The notes under the pieces are model-generated. The model searched no databases and was not told the origin of the DNA. It saw only the letters and a program-made list of their open reading frames with translations. DNA of 64,000 bases, from the NCBI RefSeq assembly GCF_004217145.1, contig NZ_SHKR01000011.1:1798001-1862000 (forward strand), in the 5' to 3' direction. The stretch is from Kribbella rubisoli (lineage in GTDB: Bacteria > Actinomycetota > Actinomycetes > Propionibacteriales > Kribbellaceae). Positions 52,154 through 63,971 of the stretch are shown here, piece by piece. Position numbers and translations under genes: made by a program. Each line of letters begins with the position of its first letter. Position 1 is the stretch's first letter.

Positions 52154-52564
52154 TCAGTGCCCGAAGGGAAAGTGCGGGTCCGACCAGACGAAGTCGGTGC
52201 TGAGTAGCGACAGGTCAGCGACTTCGACCGGGCCGAGCAGAAGGGGACCCACCACCTGGCCGGAGCCGAGTGAGCATGCCACCCGGATCCGGTCTGCCGC
52301 CTGGTACCAGACCAGCGCCCCCCGTGGCGCCGCCCCTTCACGGAGCAGGTCGTGGTGGTTGAGCCAACCAACCGCATCAGCCGCGTCGTGCCAACCGCTG
52401 TCGTGCGCATAGCCGAACGCCATTCGCTGAAACTTCAGCGGCCAGTCCTTCCAGGCCGCCGATCCGAGACGTTCCAGCTGCCAGTTCAGCGCCGCCTCGT
52501 TGTCCCGCGGGTTCACTACCCGCGGGACGTTCGGGCGCTCCACGGCAACCTCCCCCCAGGCCAT
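52154..52564 (-). CDS. Small soluble protein, possibly a catalytically dead NlpC/P60-like domain
   Basis: 136 residues. The layout NWQLERLGSAAWKDWPLKFQ, then RMAFGYAHDSGWHDAADAVG and PPRGALVWY-like RGALVWYQAADRI, follows the order of actinobacterial CHAP/NlpC-P60 proteins. In those, a Cys follows the Trp and a His lies in GHVAL. Here both positions (WPLKF and IRVACSLG) lack Cys and His. I infer a pseudo-enzyme; the match is by pattern only. No signal peptide. Confidence 0.5.
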   Translation of the reverse strand: MAWGEVAVERPNVPRVVNPRDNEAALNWQLERLGSAAWKDWPLKFQRMAFGYAHDSGWHDAADAVGWLNHHDLLREGAAPRGALVWYQAADRIRVACSLGSGQVVGPLLLGPVEVADLSLLSTDFVWSDPHFPFGH

Positions 52565-52667
52565 AGGTTCTCTCCCCCGATTCCCCCGAAAACCCCGAAA
52601 ACCTCGGTCTGTGCCGTGGCATGGTCAGATCCTGTCCGACCGCGATACAGCCGCCGTACATTGCTTC

Positions 52668-55649
52668 TCAGCCGGCCGCGACGCCTGCTTCGGATCCGGC
52701 CAGCATCCGGCGGCAGTCGGCGGCGGCGCTGTCGTTGCCGGCCTGCTGCCACACGCGCGCGGCGCGCTCGAGGGTACGGCGGGCGTTGTCGAGGCTGCCC
52801 GTGGACAGGTACAGCTCGCCGAGGTGCTGCGCCGCCTCGCCCTCGACACTGCGATCGCCCAGCCGGTGGCCGATGTCGATCGCGTCCAGCAGAGTCTTCC
52901 GCGCCGCGGCAACCTCACCGCGCTCCATCAACGCCTGCCCGAGAAGCGCCCGGGTGTACGCCGCACAGTGGTCGTCGCCCATCCCGTCGAAGATCGCCAA
53001 CGCCTTCCGCAGCTGCCGTACCGCCTCGTCGTGCCGTCCTTGATTGACGCGGAGCGCTGCGATGCGGCGTCGTACCTTGGCCTCCCGATGCGCGTCGGCC
53101 CGGCGTACGGCGATCAGGAATGCCTGCGCCAGAAGGCTTCGCGCGGTATCCAGGTCGCCGCGGCCCAGGTACACGTTCGCCGCCGCGGTCCGCGCCAGTG
53201 CCTCGGCGTTCCCGTTGCCGTCCTCGACGAACGCCTCGATCGCCCGCTCGTACTGCGCGAGCCCCTCGTCGCGCTGCCCGCGTTCCCGCAGCCACGTGCC
53301 GAGTCCGACGGCCACCACGCCCTCGCCGAGCCGGTCACCGACCTCGGCGAACACCTCCGCGGCCGCGTCGAAGTGCCGCCGTGCGTTGTCCCAGTCGTCC
53401 TGGTAGACGGCGAGCTGGCCGAGGTTGCGGTGCATGATCGCTTCGCCGTGCCGGTCGCCGCACTCGATCGCACTCAACAGACCCTGCTGGTGCGAACCAT
53501 TCCAGTCGTCGAATCCGGCCCGCAGGTCGAGGTACGGCCCCCACGCCGCCGCGATCCGCCACGCGTGGTCGTGCAACCCGTTCTGCGCCGCAGCTCGGAT
53601 CGCCGGCACGAACGTACTGCGTTCGCTGTCCAGCCACGCGATCGCGTCGGCCTCGGTGAACGGCGACGGGTCCGGCGCCGTCAACGGCCCGGTGTGCTCG
53701 AGGACCCCGAAGTACTCGAAGGACAAGGCGTCGTTCGCGCGGCGGATCTTGTTCAGGATCGCCTCGACGACGGTCTCGACGTCTCGGACGGCTTGCGCCT
53801 TCTGCTCGTCGTCGCCAACCCCGAGCGCGTGCAGCCGCAGCAGGTCGTGGACGCGATAACGCGCCGTACCGCGGTGGTCGACCGAGCTGATCCGGACCAG
53901 GTTGACCTCGATCAGCCGGTCCAGACTTCGCCGTACGGCGGCCGGCGACGCGACCGCCTCCAACGCGCGGGCGGAGAAGACACCGACCGCGAAGTGGCCG
54001 ATCAGCCTGTACAGCCGGGCCTCTTCCGGACTGAGTGCGTCGTAGCTCAGGTCCGCACTGGTCCGTACGGCGAGCTCGCCGATGCTCAACTCGTCCAGTC
54101 GCGAGGTCTCGTCCCGCAACCGCCGAGCCAACTCCCGCGCGCTCAGATCGGGCCGCTGCGCCAACCGACTGCCGACGATCCGAATCGCCAGCGGCAGGTT
54201 CGCGCACGCAGTCAGGATCTCCTCGGCTTCCGGCGAGGACGCGTCGATCCGCCCAGATCCAGCCACCGACGACAGCAGTACTGCGGCCTCGCGGTCGTCG
54301 AACGTGTCGAGCGGCATGCTGTCCGCCCCGGCCAGGTCCATCAGCCGGTTGCGACTCGTCACTACGACTGCCGACGCGCCGGTACCGGGCATCAGCGGCG
54401 TGACCTGACCGGCCGCGGCGACGTCGTCGAGGATGATCAGCACCCGCCGGCTTGCCAGCTCGGACCGCAGCATCGCGGACCGGCGCTCCGGATCGGTCGG
54501 GATCGCGAAGTCCGGCAGGTTGAGGCTGAGCAGCAGATCGGTGAGTGCCGCGGCCGGATCGCGGGGCTGAGTCGCGCCGTGCATGTCCAGGTAGATCTGC
54601 CCGTCAGGGAAGTACTCCCGGACCAGATGGCCGAGCCGAACGGCCAGTGAGGTCTTTCCAGTCCCCGGTGCGCCCGAGATGACGGCGATCGGCGGCCGGA
54701 CCGGGTCCCGACCGCAGACCAGGTCCCGCAGCTGCTCGAGATGGCCCTGCCGCCCGCTGAAGTCAGCCAGGTCGAGCGGCAGCTGGCTCGGCGGCCGGAC
54801 CGGGTCGGTCAGCTCGGGCGCGGCCATCGGTCCGGGTTGTGCGGTCGGCTCGGGGCGTTCCGCCGTACGGTCTGCTGGGATGCCGGGGTTGGGCCAGTTG
54901 GCCGAGCGACCGTTCTCGGCGCGCGCACCGGCGGCCTCCAGCTCCGGACCAGGCTTGATATCGAGCTCGTCAGCGAGCGTCTTCACTGCCTTCTGGTACT
55001 CCGCCCGCGCCTCTCCGACCCGGCCGGCCGCGACCAGCGCGTCGACCAGGCGTCGCCAGAGCTGCTCGTCGTACGGGTCTTCGGTCAGACGGGCGCTGAG
55101 TAGCACAGCCGCGCCGCTCGCGTCGCCGTACTCGAGCCGCAGGTCCAGCAGGTTGTCGACGAGTCCGCGGTGCTGCGCCTCAAGGCGGGCGATCGAGCCC
55201 TCCCACGCCGCGGGCATCGGCAGATCGTCGAGCGGACGGCCGCGCCACAGCGAGTACGCCCGGGACAGGACCTGCATCGCCTGGCGTCCGTCGCCGGCGT
55301 CCCGCAGGTGGCCGCCCTCGGCCAGCAGCGACTCGAACAGGCTGGCGTCGAGTTCGTCGACGCCCACCTCGATGCTGTAGCCCGCTGCCGAGGTGTCGAT
55401 CGGCGCGGGCAGCCCGGCGTCCTGCAGCACGCTACGCAGGGCGCGGACATACGTCCGGATGTTCGCAGTGGCCGACCGCGGCGGACTGCTCTCCCAGAGC
55501 GCGTCAGCGATCAGATCGGTCGAGACGAACCGGTTCGGGTGCAGCAGCAGGGTCGCGAGCAGCTGGCGCGGTTTGGCGGCCTTCAGCGGCTGCCCCTGGA
55601 CGTGGACGAGTCGCAGTGGTCCGAGGATCGCGTACCTCAGACTGTCCAC
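52668..55649 (-). CDS. SARP/AfsR-type regulator: OmpR-like DNA-binding + BTAD + NB-ARC + TPR
   Basis: About 993 residues from GTG 55649 (GAGAGG 9 nt upstream); a longer reading begins at 55703. The N-terminal winged helix (RYAILGPLRLVHVQGQPLKA, LIADALWESSPPRSATANI) and BTAD (about 95-245) are the SARP core. NB-ARC ATPase follows, with P-loop SGAPGTGKTSLAV (~330) and RVLIILDDV. The C-terminal ~350 residues are TPR repeats such as EGVVAVGLGTWLRERGQRDE. Such proteins activate secondary-metabolite or stress genes, but no biosynthetic cluster is adjacent. Confidence 0.93.
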   Translation of the reverse strand: MDSLRYAILGPLRLVHVQGQPLKAAKPRQLLATLLLHPNRFVSTDLIADALWESSPPRSATANIRTYVRALRSVLQDAGLPAPIDTSAAGYSIEVGVDELDASLFESLLAEGGHLRDAGDGRQAMQVLSRAYSLWRGRPLDDLPMPAAWEGSIARLEAQHRGLVDNLLDLRLEYGDASGAAVLLSARLTEDPYDEQLWRRLVDALVAAGRVGEARAEYQKAVKTLADELDIKPGPELEAAGARAENGRSANWPNPGIPADRTAERPEPTAQPGPMAAPELTDPVRPPSQLPLDLADFSGRQGHLEQLRDLVCGRDPVRPPIAVISGAPGTGKTSLAVRLGHLVREYFPDGQIYLDMHGATQPRDPAAALTDLLLSLNLPDFAIPTDPERRSAMLRSELASRRVLIILDDVAAAGQVTPLMPGTGASAVVVTSRNRLMDLAGADSMPLDTFDDREAAVLLSSVAGSGRIDASSPEAEEILTACANLPLAIRIVGSRLAQRPDLSARELARRLRDETSRLDELSIGELAVRTSADLSYDALSPEEARLYRLIGHFAVGVFSARALEAVASPAAVRRSLDRLIEVNLVRISSVDHRGTARYRVHDLLRLHALGVGDDEQKAQAVRDVETVVEAILNKIRRANDALSFEYFGVLEHTGPLTAPDPSPFTEADAIAWLDSERSTFVPAIRAAAQNGLHDHAWRIAAAWGPYLDLRAGFDDWNGSHQQGLLSAIECGDRHGEAIMHRNLGQLAVYQDDWDNARRHFDAAAEVFAEVGDRLGEGVVAVGLGTWLRERGQRDEGLAQYERAIEAFVEDGNGNAEALARTAAANVYLGRGDLDTARSLLAQAFLIAVRRADAHREAKVRRRIAALRVNQGRHDEAVRQLRKALAIFDGMGDDHCAAYTRALLGQALMERGEVAAARKTLLDAIDIGHRLGDRSVEGEAAQHLGELYLSTGSLDNARRTLERAARVWQQAGNDSAAADCRRMLAGSEAGVAAG

Positions 55650-55865
55650 TCGTCCGACCTCTCCACTCTTGAACCGGCTTATCGTGTCATCCGGTCGCAC
55701 CATGCGGAAGCCCGATGTACGCCGGATGTATCTCGCTGCGGCACTGTTGACTCAGGTACCGGGGGGAGGGCAGGCCCGGGTGTGGCGACTTGACCGCCGT
55801 CACTCCGGGTCTGGCACTGGGAGAGAGTCCGGGGTCGGGGGTCCTGGGCTACGGGGATCCGGTGC

Positions 55866-56723
55866 CTACTGGCCACCGGTGAATGGCGGCTGACCGTCCT
55901 GTGGAGCGGGGGAACCCGCAGGCGGGCCGCCCACCGGTGGCTCTCCCTGTCCCTGGTACTGCCCAGGCGGCGGGTACTGACCGGGCTGACCTTGGTACGG
56001 CGGCTGCGCGGGAGGCTGCTGGTAGCCGCCCGGGATCGGCTGCGGCGGCGACTGGTAGTTGCCCTGGTCACCCGGCATCTGCGGGTGGATCTGCCCCGAC
56101 GACGGCGCGCCCGGCTGCATCTGCGGCGGCGCCTGCTCACCGGCGACCGAGCCGATCGTGCCGAACGACACCTGCGGTACGGCGCGGACCTGCTCGTCCT
56201 TGACCTCGAAGTACCCGGCCTTCTCGAACTTGAAGCCGCCCGCGATCAGGTTCGACGGGAAGGCCTCGATCCGGGTGTTGTAGTCACCGACGTTCGCGTT
56301 GTAGAACCGGCGGCCGGCCGCGATCCGGTCCTCGGTGTCGGTCAGCTCGCGCTGCAGGCCGAGGAAGTTCTGGTTCGACTGCAGCTGCGGGTAGGCCTCG
56401 ACCGAGATCATCATCTGACGCAGCGCACCGGACAGCTGACCCTCCGCCGCGGCCCGCTGCTCCGGGGTCGCGCCCTGCACGTTCACCGCCTGGGTGCGCA
56501 GCCGGGCGACCTCCTCGAACACGTGCCGCTCGTGCGCCGCGTACGCCCGGACGGTCTCGACCAGGTTCGGGATCAGGTCGTACCGGCGGTGCAGCTCGAC
56601 GTCGATCTGCCGCCAGGACTCCTGGATCAGGTTCCGTTGCTTGACGAACCGGTTGTACGACGTGATCAGCATGATCGCCAGAATGACGATCACCGCGACG
56701 ATCACGATGATGACCCAGACCAT
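55866..56723 (-). CDS. LemA-family protein with Pro/Gln-rich tail
   Basis: 285 residues. An N-terminal transmembrane helix (VWVIIVIVAVIVILAIMLI) is followed by the LemA helical domain: YNRFVKQRNLIQESWRQIDV, HRRYDLIPNLVETVR and the FPSNLIAGGF block. The last ~85 residues are Pro/Gln/Gly-rich (QPPYQGQPGQYPPPGQ). LemA proteins are envelope-associated with no settled function. Here it is in the same direction as the DUF3137-like gene and pyrE, with a 64-bp gap. Confidence 0.9.
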   Translation of the reverse strand: MVWVIIVIVAVIVILAIMLITSYNRFVKQRNLIQESWRQIDVELHRRYDLIPNLVETVRAYAAHERHVFEEVARLRTQAVNVQGATPEQRAAAEGQLSGALRQMMISVEAYPQLQSNQNFLGLQRELTDTEDRIAAGRRFYNANVGDYNTRIEAFPSNLIAGGFKFEKAGYFEVKDEQVRAVPQVSFGTIGSVAGEQAPPQMQPGAPSSGQIHPQMPGDQGNYQSPPQPIPGGYQQPPAQPPYQGQPGQYPPPGQYQGQGEPPVGGPPAGSPAPQDGQPPFTGGQ

Positions 56724-56787
56724 GACGAGCTCCCGAGAGTTGGCAGTGCTGACTGCGACTCTACGGGCAGGTGGGTCCGCTCGGTGG

Positions 56788-57489
56788 TTACTGAACGCGG
56801 GGGTCTATCCCGGCGTAGTCGCGCCAGACGTACGGCGGGACGTTCTCGATCACCTGCTGGAGCAGACCGAGGCGGTTCATCAGCTGGTTCGGGTCATGGT
56901 CGCCCTTGCCCCAGCCGACCAGCGAGTTCCCCTCGGTGCGCCAGCCGATCTCACCGCGGGCGAGCAGCAGCTCCATCATCCGCGGGGTGACCACCGCGTG
57001 GCCGAACCGCTCGTCGTCGGCCTTGACCCGGAACGCCCGGTTGAACTGCTCGCTCTCGAACTGGATGTCGCGGAAGCCGAACGCGTTCGCGACCGCGCCG
57101 CCGAAGATGCCCTCGTGCGTCACCTCGAGATGCGGCAGCGCCCCCGGGAGCTGCATCACGACCACCGCGTAACGGTGCGTCGTGGTCCGACGCTGACCTC
57201 GCCCGTTGGTCGTGTGGGTCTGGTAGCTGTAGTCGAAGGCAACCATCGGGTGCCCGTTGTACGGACCGGACAACACGTTCTTGACGCGGTAGTTGTCGCC
57301 GGTACGAAACGGCGTACCCGACCACTGCCCGGCCAGGGAGGGGTTGGACGGCACGTACGACCAGCCCTGCTGGGCCGCGAGACTCGAGAACTGTTCGCGG
57401 CGCTTCTTCGCGCGGTAGTAGTTGAAGTAGGCGAGACCGACGCCGACCACAACGGCCACCCCGACGAGCAGGAGGGTGCTGGCCTGCAT
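56788..57489 (-). CDS. DUF3137-like single-pass membrane protein
   Basis: 233 residues. One N-terminal helix (TLLLVGVAVVVGVGLAYFNY), then a cytoplasmic domain beginning KKRREQFSSLAAQQGWSYVP and including VAFDYSYQTHTT and FESEQFNRAFRVKADDERF, as in DUF3137-related proteins. Starts inside the pyrE stop (TGATG), so the two are coupled. Function unknown; LemA and DUF3137-type proteins often cluster. Confidence 0.78.
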   Translation of the reverse strand: MQASTLLLVGVAVVVGVGLAYFNYYRAKKRREQFSSLAAQQGWSYVPSNPSLAGQWSGTPFRTGDNYRVKNVLSGPYNGHPMVAFDYSYQTHTTNGRGQRRTTTHRYAVVVMQLPGALPHLEVTHEGIFGGAVANAFGFRDIQFESEQFNRAFRVKADDERFGHAVVTPRMMELLLARGEIGWRTEGNSLVGWGKGDHDPNQLMNRLGLLQQVIENVPPYVWRDYAGIDPRVQ

Positions 57490-58034
57490 CAGTTCAGCCC
57501 CAGGTCCTCGAGCCCGAACACGGTCCGGTACTCCAGGCCCTCCGCCTCGACCCGCTCCTGCGCCCCGGTCGCCCGGTCCACGATCACGGCAACCGCGACG
57601 ACCTCGGCCCCGGCTTCGCGCAACGCCTCGACCGCTGTCAGCACCGATCCGCCGGTGGTCGAGGTGTCCTCGACCGCGAGCACCCGCCGGCCCTTCACAT
57701 CCGGACCTTCGATCCGCCGCTGCAGCCCGTGCGTCTTCTCTGCCTTCCGTACGACGAACGCGTCGAGCGTCCGGCCTTGCTGAGCAGCGGCGTGCAGCAT
57801 CGACATCGCCACCGGGTCGGCCCCGAGCGTGAGCCCGCCGACAGCGTCGTACTCCAGGTCCTTGGTCAGCTCGAGCATCGCCGGACCGATCAGCGGCGCC
57901 GCAGCCGCATCCAACGTGATCCGCCGCAGGTCGACGTAGTAGTCAGCTTCCTTCCCCGAAGCCAACGTCACCCGCCCATGCACGATCGCCTTGCTCTTGA
58001 CCTGTTCCAGCAACCCGTCCCGGTCGTAGCTCAT
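57489..58034 (-). CDS. pyrE: Orotate phosphoribosyltransferase
   Basis: 181 residues from ATG 58034. Orotate site LASGKEADYYVDLRRITLD, GGLTLGADPVAMSM, and the PRPP loop RRVLAVEDTSTTGGS are diagnostic. It makes orotidine monophosphate in pyrimidine synthesis. It is separate from other pyr genes here and is translationally coupled to the DUF3137-like gene. Confidence 0.95.
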   Translation of the reverse strand: MSYDRDGLLEQVKSKAIVHGRVTLASGKEADYYVDLRRITLDAAAAPLIGPAMLELTKDLEYDAVGGLTLGADPVAMSMLHAAAQQGRTLDAFVVRKAEKTHGLQRRIEGPDVKGRRVLAVEDTSTTGGSVLTAVEALREAGAEVVAVAVIVDRATGAQERVEAEGLEYRTVFGLEDLGLN

Positions 58035-58062
58035 GGGCGTTGAGCTTAGAACACGGCTGAGC

Positions 58063-58680
58063 TCACGATTTCTTCTGGACCTTGACCAGGTGGCCGAAGG
58101 CAACCGAGCGGTCCGGGGAGTGGAAGAGGTCCTGGCAGGTGGTGAGGGTGATGATCGAGGTGGTGGGGGCTTCGCGCTTGCCAGGGACCGGGTCGAGGAC
58201 CCAGGTGTCGGTCGGCTTGACGGTGAGGTCGCGGGGCGAGCCGTCCAGCTCGTAGGTGTAGACAGCGTCCTGGGTCTCGACGACGACCTGGTCACCCTTC
58301 TGCAGCTCGAGCAGCTTGCGGAACGGGGAACCGTGCGTGACGCGATGCCCGGCGATCGCGAAGTTGCCCGGCTGGCCCGGCAGTTGTGTCTGCGGATAGT
58401 GCCCGATCCCGCGCGCCAGATCGTCCGCGTCGACACCCTCGACGACCGGCTTCTGCCAGTCGGCGCCGAACCGTGGGATCCGCAGCAGCACGAACGGCTT
58501 CCCGGTCGACGGCTTCACGACCGCAGGAGCCTTCCACTGGTTGCGCAGCGAGTCCTCCGCCTTGCCCATCTGGTGGTTAGAGCTGATACCGGTACCGAAG
58601 TACTGCCACCCCACCCACCCGAGCAACCCCACGCCCACCACCAGGAACACGATTCCGAGTCCCCTGACTACTCCCCGCAT
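58063..58680 (-). CDS. Class E sortase
   Basis: 205 residues from ATG 58680. An N-terminal membrane anchor (GIVFLVVGVGLLGWVGW) precedes the sortase barrel. The active-site His is in FAIAGHRVTHG, the Cys in IITLTTCQDLF (TLTTC, class E signature) and the Arg in PDRSVAFGHLV. It would attach LAXTG-type proteins to the cell wall. No substrate gene is adjacent. Confidence 0.93.
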   Translation of the reverse strand: MRGVVRGLGIVFLVVGVGLLGWVGWQYFGTGISSNHQMGKAEDSLRNQWKAPAVVKPSTGKPFVLLRIPRFGADWQKPVVEGVDADDLARGIGHYPQTQLPGQPGNFAIAGHRVTHGSPFRKLLELQKGDQVVVETQDAVYTYELDGSPRDLTVKPTDTWVLDPVPGKREAPTTSIITLTTCQDLFHSPDRSVAFGHLVKVQKKS

Positions 58681-58764
58681 ATGTCCAAGTATGCAGTTCG
58701 GCTGTAAAGGCTGTGCACGACGTGTCGATGGACGGGGATGGTTGCCCGGGACGACGATGTGGGC

Positions 58765-60998
<2,234 letters not shown>

Positions 60999-61531
60999 CC
61001 GCCTCCGGACGCGGCTGTCCGAGGGCTTGTTCGAGCCGCGCGGAGACCGCGTCCAGGTCCGATGGCATCGTGATCGGCGTGGCGGAGGCCAGCAGGTTCT
61101 CGATGTCGCCGCGGGCTGCCCGGACGGCGTCCCGGAGGGTGCGGGCCCGGGTGCCGGCGGCTTCGTCGGGCGCCGAGCGTTCGAGTGCGGTGAGCTTGTC
61201 CTCGGCCGTTACGACCCGGCTCGACTCGACGTTCCAGGCGCCGGCGGCCTGCTCCGGGGAAGGCTGCCGGCGGAGCTCCGGGATCAGCCCGCGGGCGAAC
61301 CACGCCACCTCGTCCTCGCCGGACGCGAGGTCGTCGCGCCAGGCCTGGCGACGGCGCGACCTGATCAGCAGCGGAATCCCCACGGCGAGCGCGACCACGA
61401 TCGCCGCCAGCACCCACCACAGCCAGGTAGGTGCCCCGCCCGTCTCGGCCGACGTGGGTTGGGTCGAGGACGTGGTCGCAGCCGACGGCACGACCGACGC
61501 TGTCCGGGTCGCCGTGGTGGTCTCGGTCTGC

Positions 61532-61640
61532 GTGGCCTTCCTGGTCTCCGTGGCCCTGGTCGTCTCGGTCTCCGTGGCCCTGGTCGTCTCGGTCTTCGTC
61601 GCCCCGGTGGTCTCGGTCTCCGTCTGCGTCTTGGTCGTTC
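61532..61640. repeat. 24-bp repeats coding for the Thr/Glu-rich stalk
   Basis: The unit CTGGTCGTCTCGGTCTCCGT plus GGCC runs at 61556-61579 and with changes at 61580-61603; related words continue on both sides. In the minus-strand frame each unit codes for eight residues of the ATETETTR kind. Confidence 0.6.
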
Positions 61641-61991
61641 TGGAGGTCTCCGGCTCGGTCGACGTGGACGTCGTTGCGGCCGACTTCTCCGCGCGTTCGG
61701 GCGTACGGGTCGCGCTCGGAACTGTTGCGGTCACCGACGGCACCGAGGCCGGCGTACGCGTCGACGAGCCCGACGGCCGCTCACCGGACCCGCCACAGGA
61801 CACGAGCAGGAACGCTGCCAGCACCAGACCAACCGCTCGCATCATCAGTGGACCCCTCCTGCTCGATGGCGCGCAGCTCGTGCTCTCCCGACGAAGATCG
61901 CACCTGCGAGGGTGGTCCGACTCATCCCGGCGGGGCGATATTCGGACCGCCCACTGCCCCACTTGTCGGTCCACGCAGGCAGGATGTGGGC

Positions 61992-63077
61992 ATGTCGGTT
62001 CTGAGTGCGAGGGCGGTCAACCGGGCGACGCTGGCCAGGCAACTGCTGCTGGAGCGAGCGGACGTCCCGGCGGTTGACGTGGTGGGACATTTGGCCGGGA
62101 TGCAGGGGCAGGAGCCCAAGCATCCCTATGTCGGGTTGTGGACCCGGATCGACGGGTTCGTGGAAGCCCAGCTGGATCAGGCCGTCGCGGCGCGGGCTGT
62201 GGTGCGGGCGACGATGTTCCGGGGGACGTTGCATCTGGTGACAGCGGCGGACTACCTGCGGTTCCGGGTGACGGTGTCGCCGGTGCTCGAGGCCGGGTTG
62301 CGGGTGCTCGGAGATCGCGGCGCGGGGCTGGAGCCGGACAAGGTCGTCGCGGCGGCGGAGAAGTTGCTGGCGAACGAGCCGCTCACCTTCACCGAGGTGC
62401 GGGACGCGTTGCAGGAGCAGTTCCCGGAGGTGAACGAGCGGGCGCTCGGGTTCTGCACGCGGATGCTCGTGCCCCTGGTGATGTATCCGGCCGACGTGCG
62501 ATGGTCCTGGACAGCGAACTCGCGCTTCACGCCGGCCGAGGAGTGGATCGGGAAGAAGCTGCACAAACGCGCCGAGCCGGCCGAATTGGTCACGCGTTAC
62601 CTGCAGGCCTTCGGACCGGCCACGCCGGCGGACTTCCAGACCTGGTCCGGGCTGCAGAAGGCCAAGCCGTTGTTCGACGAGCTCGAACTGGACACGTTCA
62701 CCGACGAGGCCGGCAAGACGTTGTTCGACGTACCGGACGGACCGCGGCCCGATGAGGACACTCCGGCGCCGGTGCGGTTCTTGCCGGAGTTCGACAACGT
62801 GCTGCTCTCGCACGCGAAACGGGAGCGGATCATCGCCGACGAACACAAGCCGCACGTCTTCACGAAGAACCTTCGCGTCAAGGCGACGTACCTCGTCGAC
62901 GGGCTGGTCGCCGGGCTGTGGACGGCCGAGAAGAAGCGTGGTGTGGCCACTCTCACGATCACGCCGTTCGGCAAGTTGCTGAAGAGGACGCAGGCCGAGC
63001 TGGAGCGTGAGGGCAGCGCGCTGATCCGTTTCCTGGAGCCGGATGCGAAGACCCACGAAATGGTTACTGCCGGTTAA
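61992..63077 (+). CDS. HTH_42 winged-helix DNA-binding protein, AlkZ/YcaQ-like glycosylase family
   Basis: 361 residues from ATG 61992. VVGHLAGMQGQEPKHPYVG carries the QxQ (QGQ) motif used by AlkZ/YcaQ-type DNA glycosylases. Three winged-helix regions follow, with VRATMFRGTLHLV, FLPEFDNVLLSHAKRERI (the conserved LP-EFD-LLLSH block) and TLTITPFGKLLK. The family removes bulky or crosslinked bases; this subgroup (DUF1006) is less studied. It is an ordinary chromosomal gene in actinobacteria. Confidence 0.85.
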   Translation: MSVLSARAVNRATLARQLLLERADVPAVDVVGHLAGMQGQEPKHPYVGLWTRIDGFVEAQLDQAVAARAVVRATMFRGTLHLVTAADYLRFRVTVSPVLEAGLRVLGDRGAGLEPDKVVAAAEKLLANEPLTFTEVRDALQEQFPEVNERALGFCTRMLVPLVMYPADVRWSWTANSRFTPAEEWIGKKLHKRAEPAELVTRYLQAFGPATPADFQTWSGLQKAKPLFDELELDTFTDEAGKTLFDVPDGPRPDEDTPAPVRFLPEFDNVLLSHAKRERIIADEHKPHVFTKNLRVKATYLVDGLVAGLWTAEKKRGVATLTITPFGKLLKRTQAELEREGSALIRFLEPDAKTHEMVTAG

Positions 63078-63139
63078 TGAGGTTGTTGTCACACGTCGGA
63101 TGACTGGGCCAGAAACCCTTTGCCGGGTGGAATGGGCAG

Positions 63140-63964
63140 ATGAGCACAGTCCCCTCCATCACTCTGGACAACGGCGTCGAGATCCCGCAGCTGGGCCTGG
63201 GGGTCTGGCAGGTCGAGGACGAGATCGTCGCCGATGTGGTGACCCGCGCGTTCGAGACCGGCTACCGGCACATCGACACCGCCGCGGCGTACCGCAACGA
63301 AGCCGGCGTCGGGCGAGCGATCGCCGCGTCCGGCCTGCCCCGTGACGAACTGTTCATCACCACCAAGCTGCAGAACAGCGACCAGGGCTACGACTCCACG
63401 CTGGCCGCGTTCGACAAGAGCATCGACCAGCTCGGCCTCGAGTACGTCGACCTGTACCTGATCCACTGGCAGTGCCTGAAGAAGGACAAGTACGTCGACA
63501 CCTGGAAGGCGTTCGAGCAGCTGTACGCCGACAAGCGGATCCGCGCGATCGGCGTCTCGAACTTCCACGAGCCCGCACTGCGGCGGATCTTCGAGGAGAC
63601 CACGATCCGCCCGGCGGTGAACCAGATCGAGCTGCACCCGGCGCTGCCGCAGGACGAACTGCGCGCGTTCAACGCCGAGAACGACATCGTCACCGAGGCG
63701 TGGAGCCCGCTGGCCTCCGGCGAGCTGATCGACGACGCGGCGCTGAAGACGATCGGCGCGAAGTACGGCAAGTCGGCGGCCCAGGTGATGATCCGCTGGC
63801 ACCTTCAGCTCGGCAACGTGGTGATCCCGAAGACCAGGACCGCGAGCCGGATCAAGGAGAACTTCGAGGTCTTCGACTTCCGCCTCGACAACGACGACAT
63901 GGCAACGATCGCCGACCTCGAAACCGGCGTCCGCACCGGCGGCGACCCGGACGTCTTCGGCTGA
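63140..63964 (+). CDS. Aldo/keto reductase
   Basis: 274 residues. AKR signatures: TGYRHIDTAAAYRNEAGVG, the Asp-Tyr-Lys-His site (DTAAAY, ITTKLQ, LYLIHWQCLKK), IGVSNF and VVIPKTRTASRIKEN for NADPH. It reduces carbonyl substrates and is close to 2,5-diketo-gluconate reductase-type enzymes. The loop after IHW reads QCLKK rather than the usual P-rich form. Confidence 0.95.
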   Translation: MSTVPSITLDNGVEIPQLGLGVWQVEDEIVADVVTRAFETGYRHIDTAAAYRNEAGVGRAIAASGLPRDELFITTKLQNSDQGYDSTLAAFDKSIDQLGLEYVDLYLIHWQCLKKDKYVDTWKAFEQLYADKRIRAIGVSNFHEPALRRIFEETTIRPAVNQIELHPALPQDELRAFNAENDIVTEAWSPLASGELIDDAALKTIGAKYGKSAAQVMIRWHLQLGNVVIPKTRTASRIKENFEVFDFRLDNDDMATIADLETGVRTGGDPDVFG

Positions 63965-63971
63965 ACACCCC

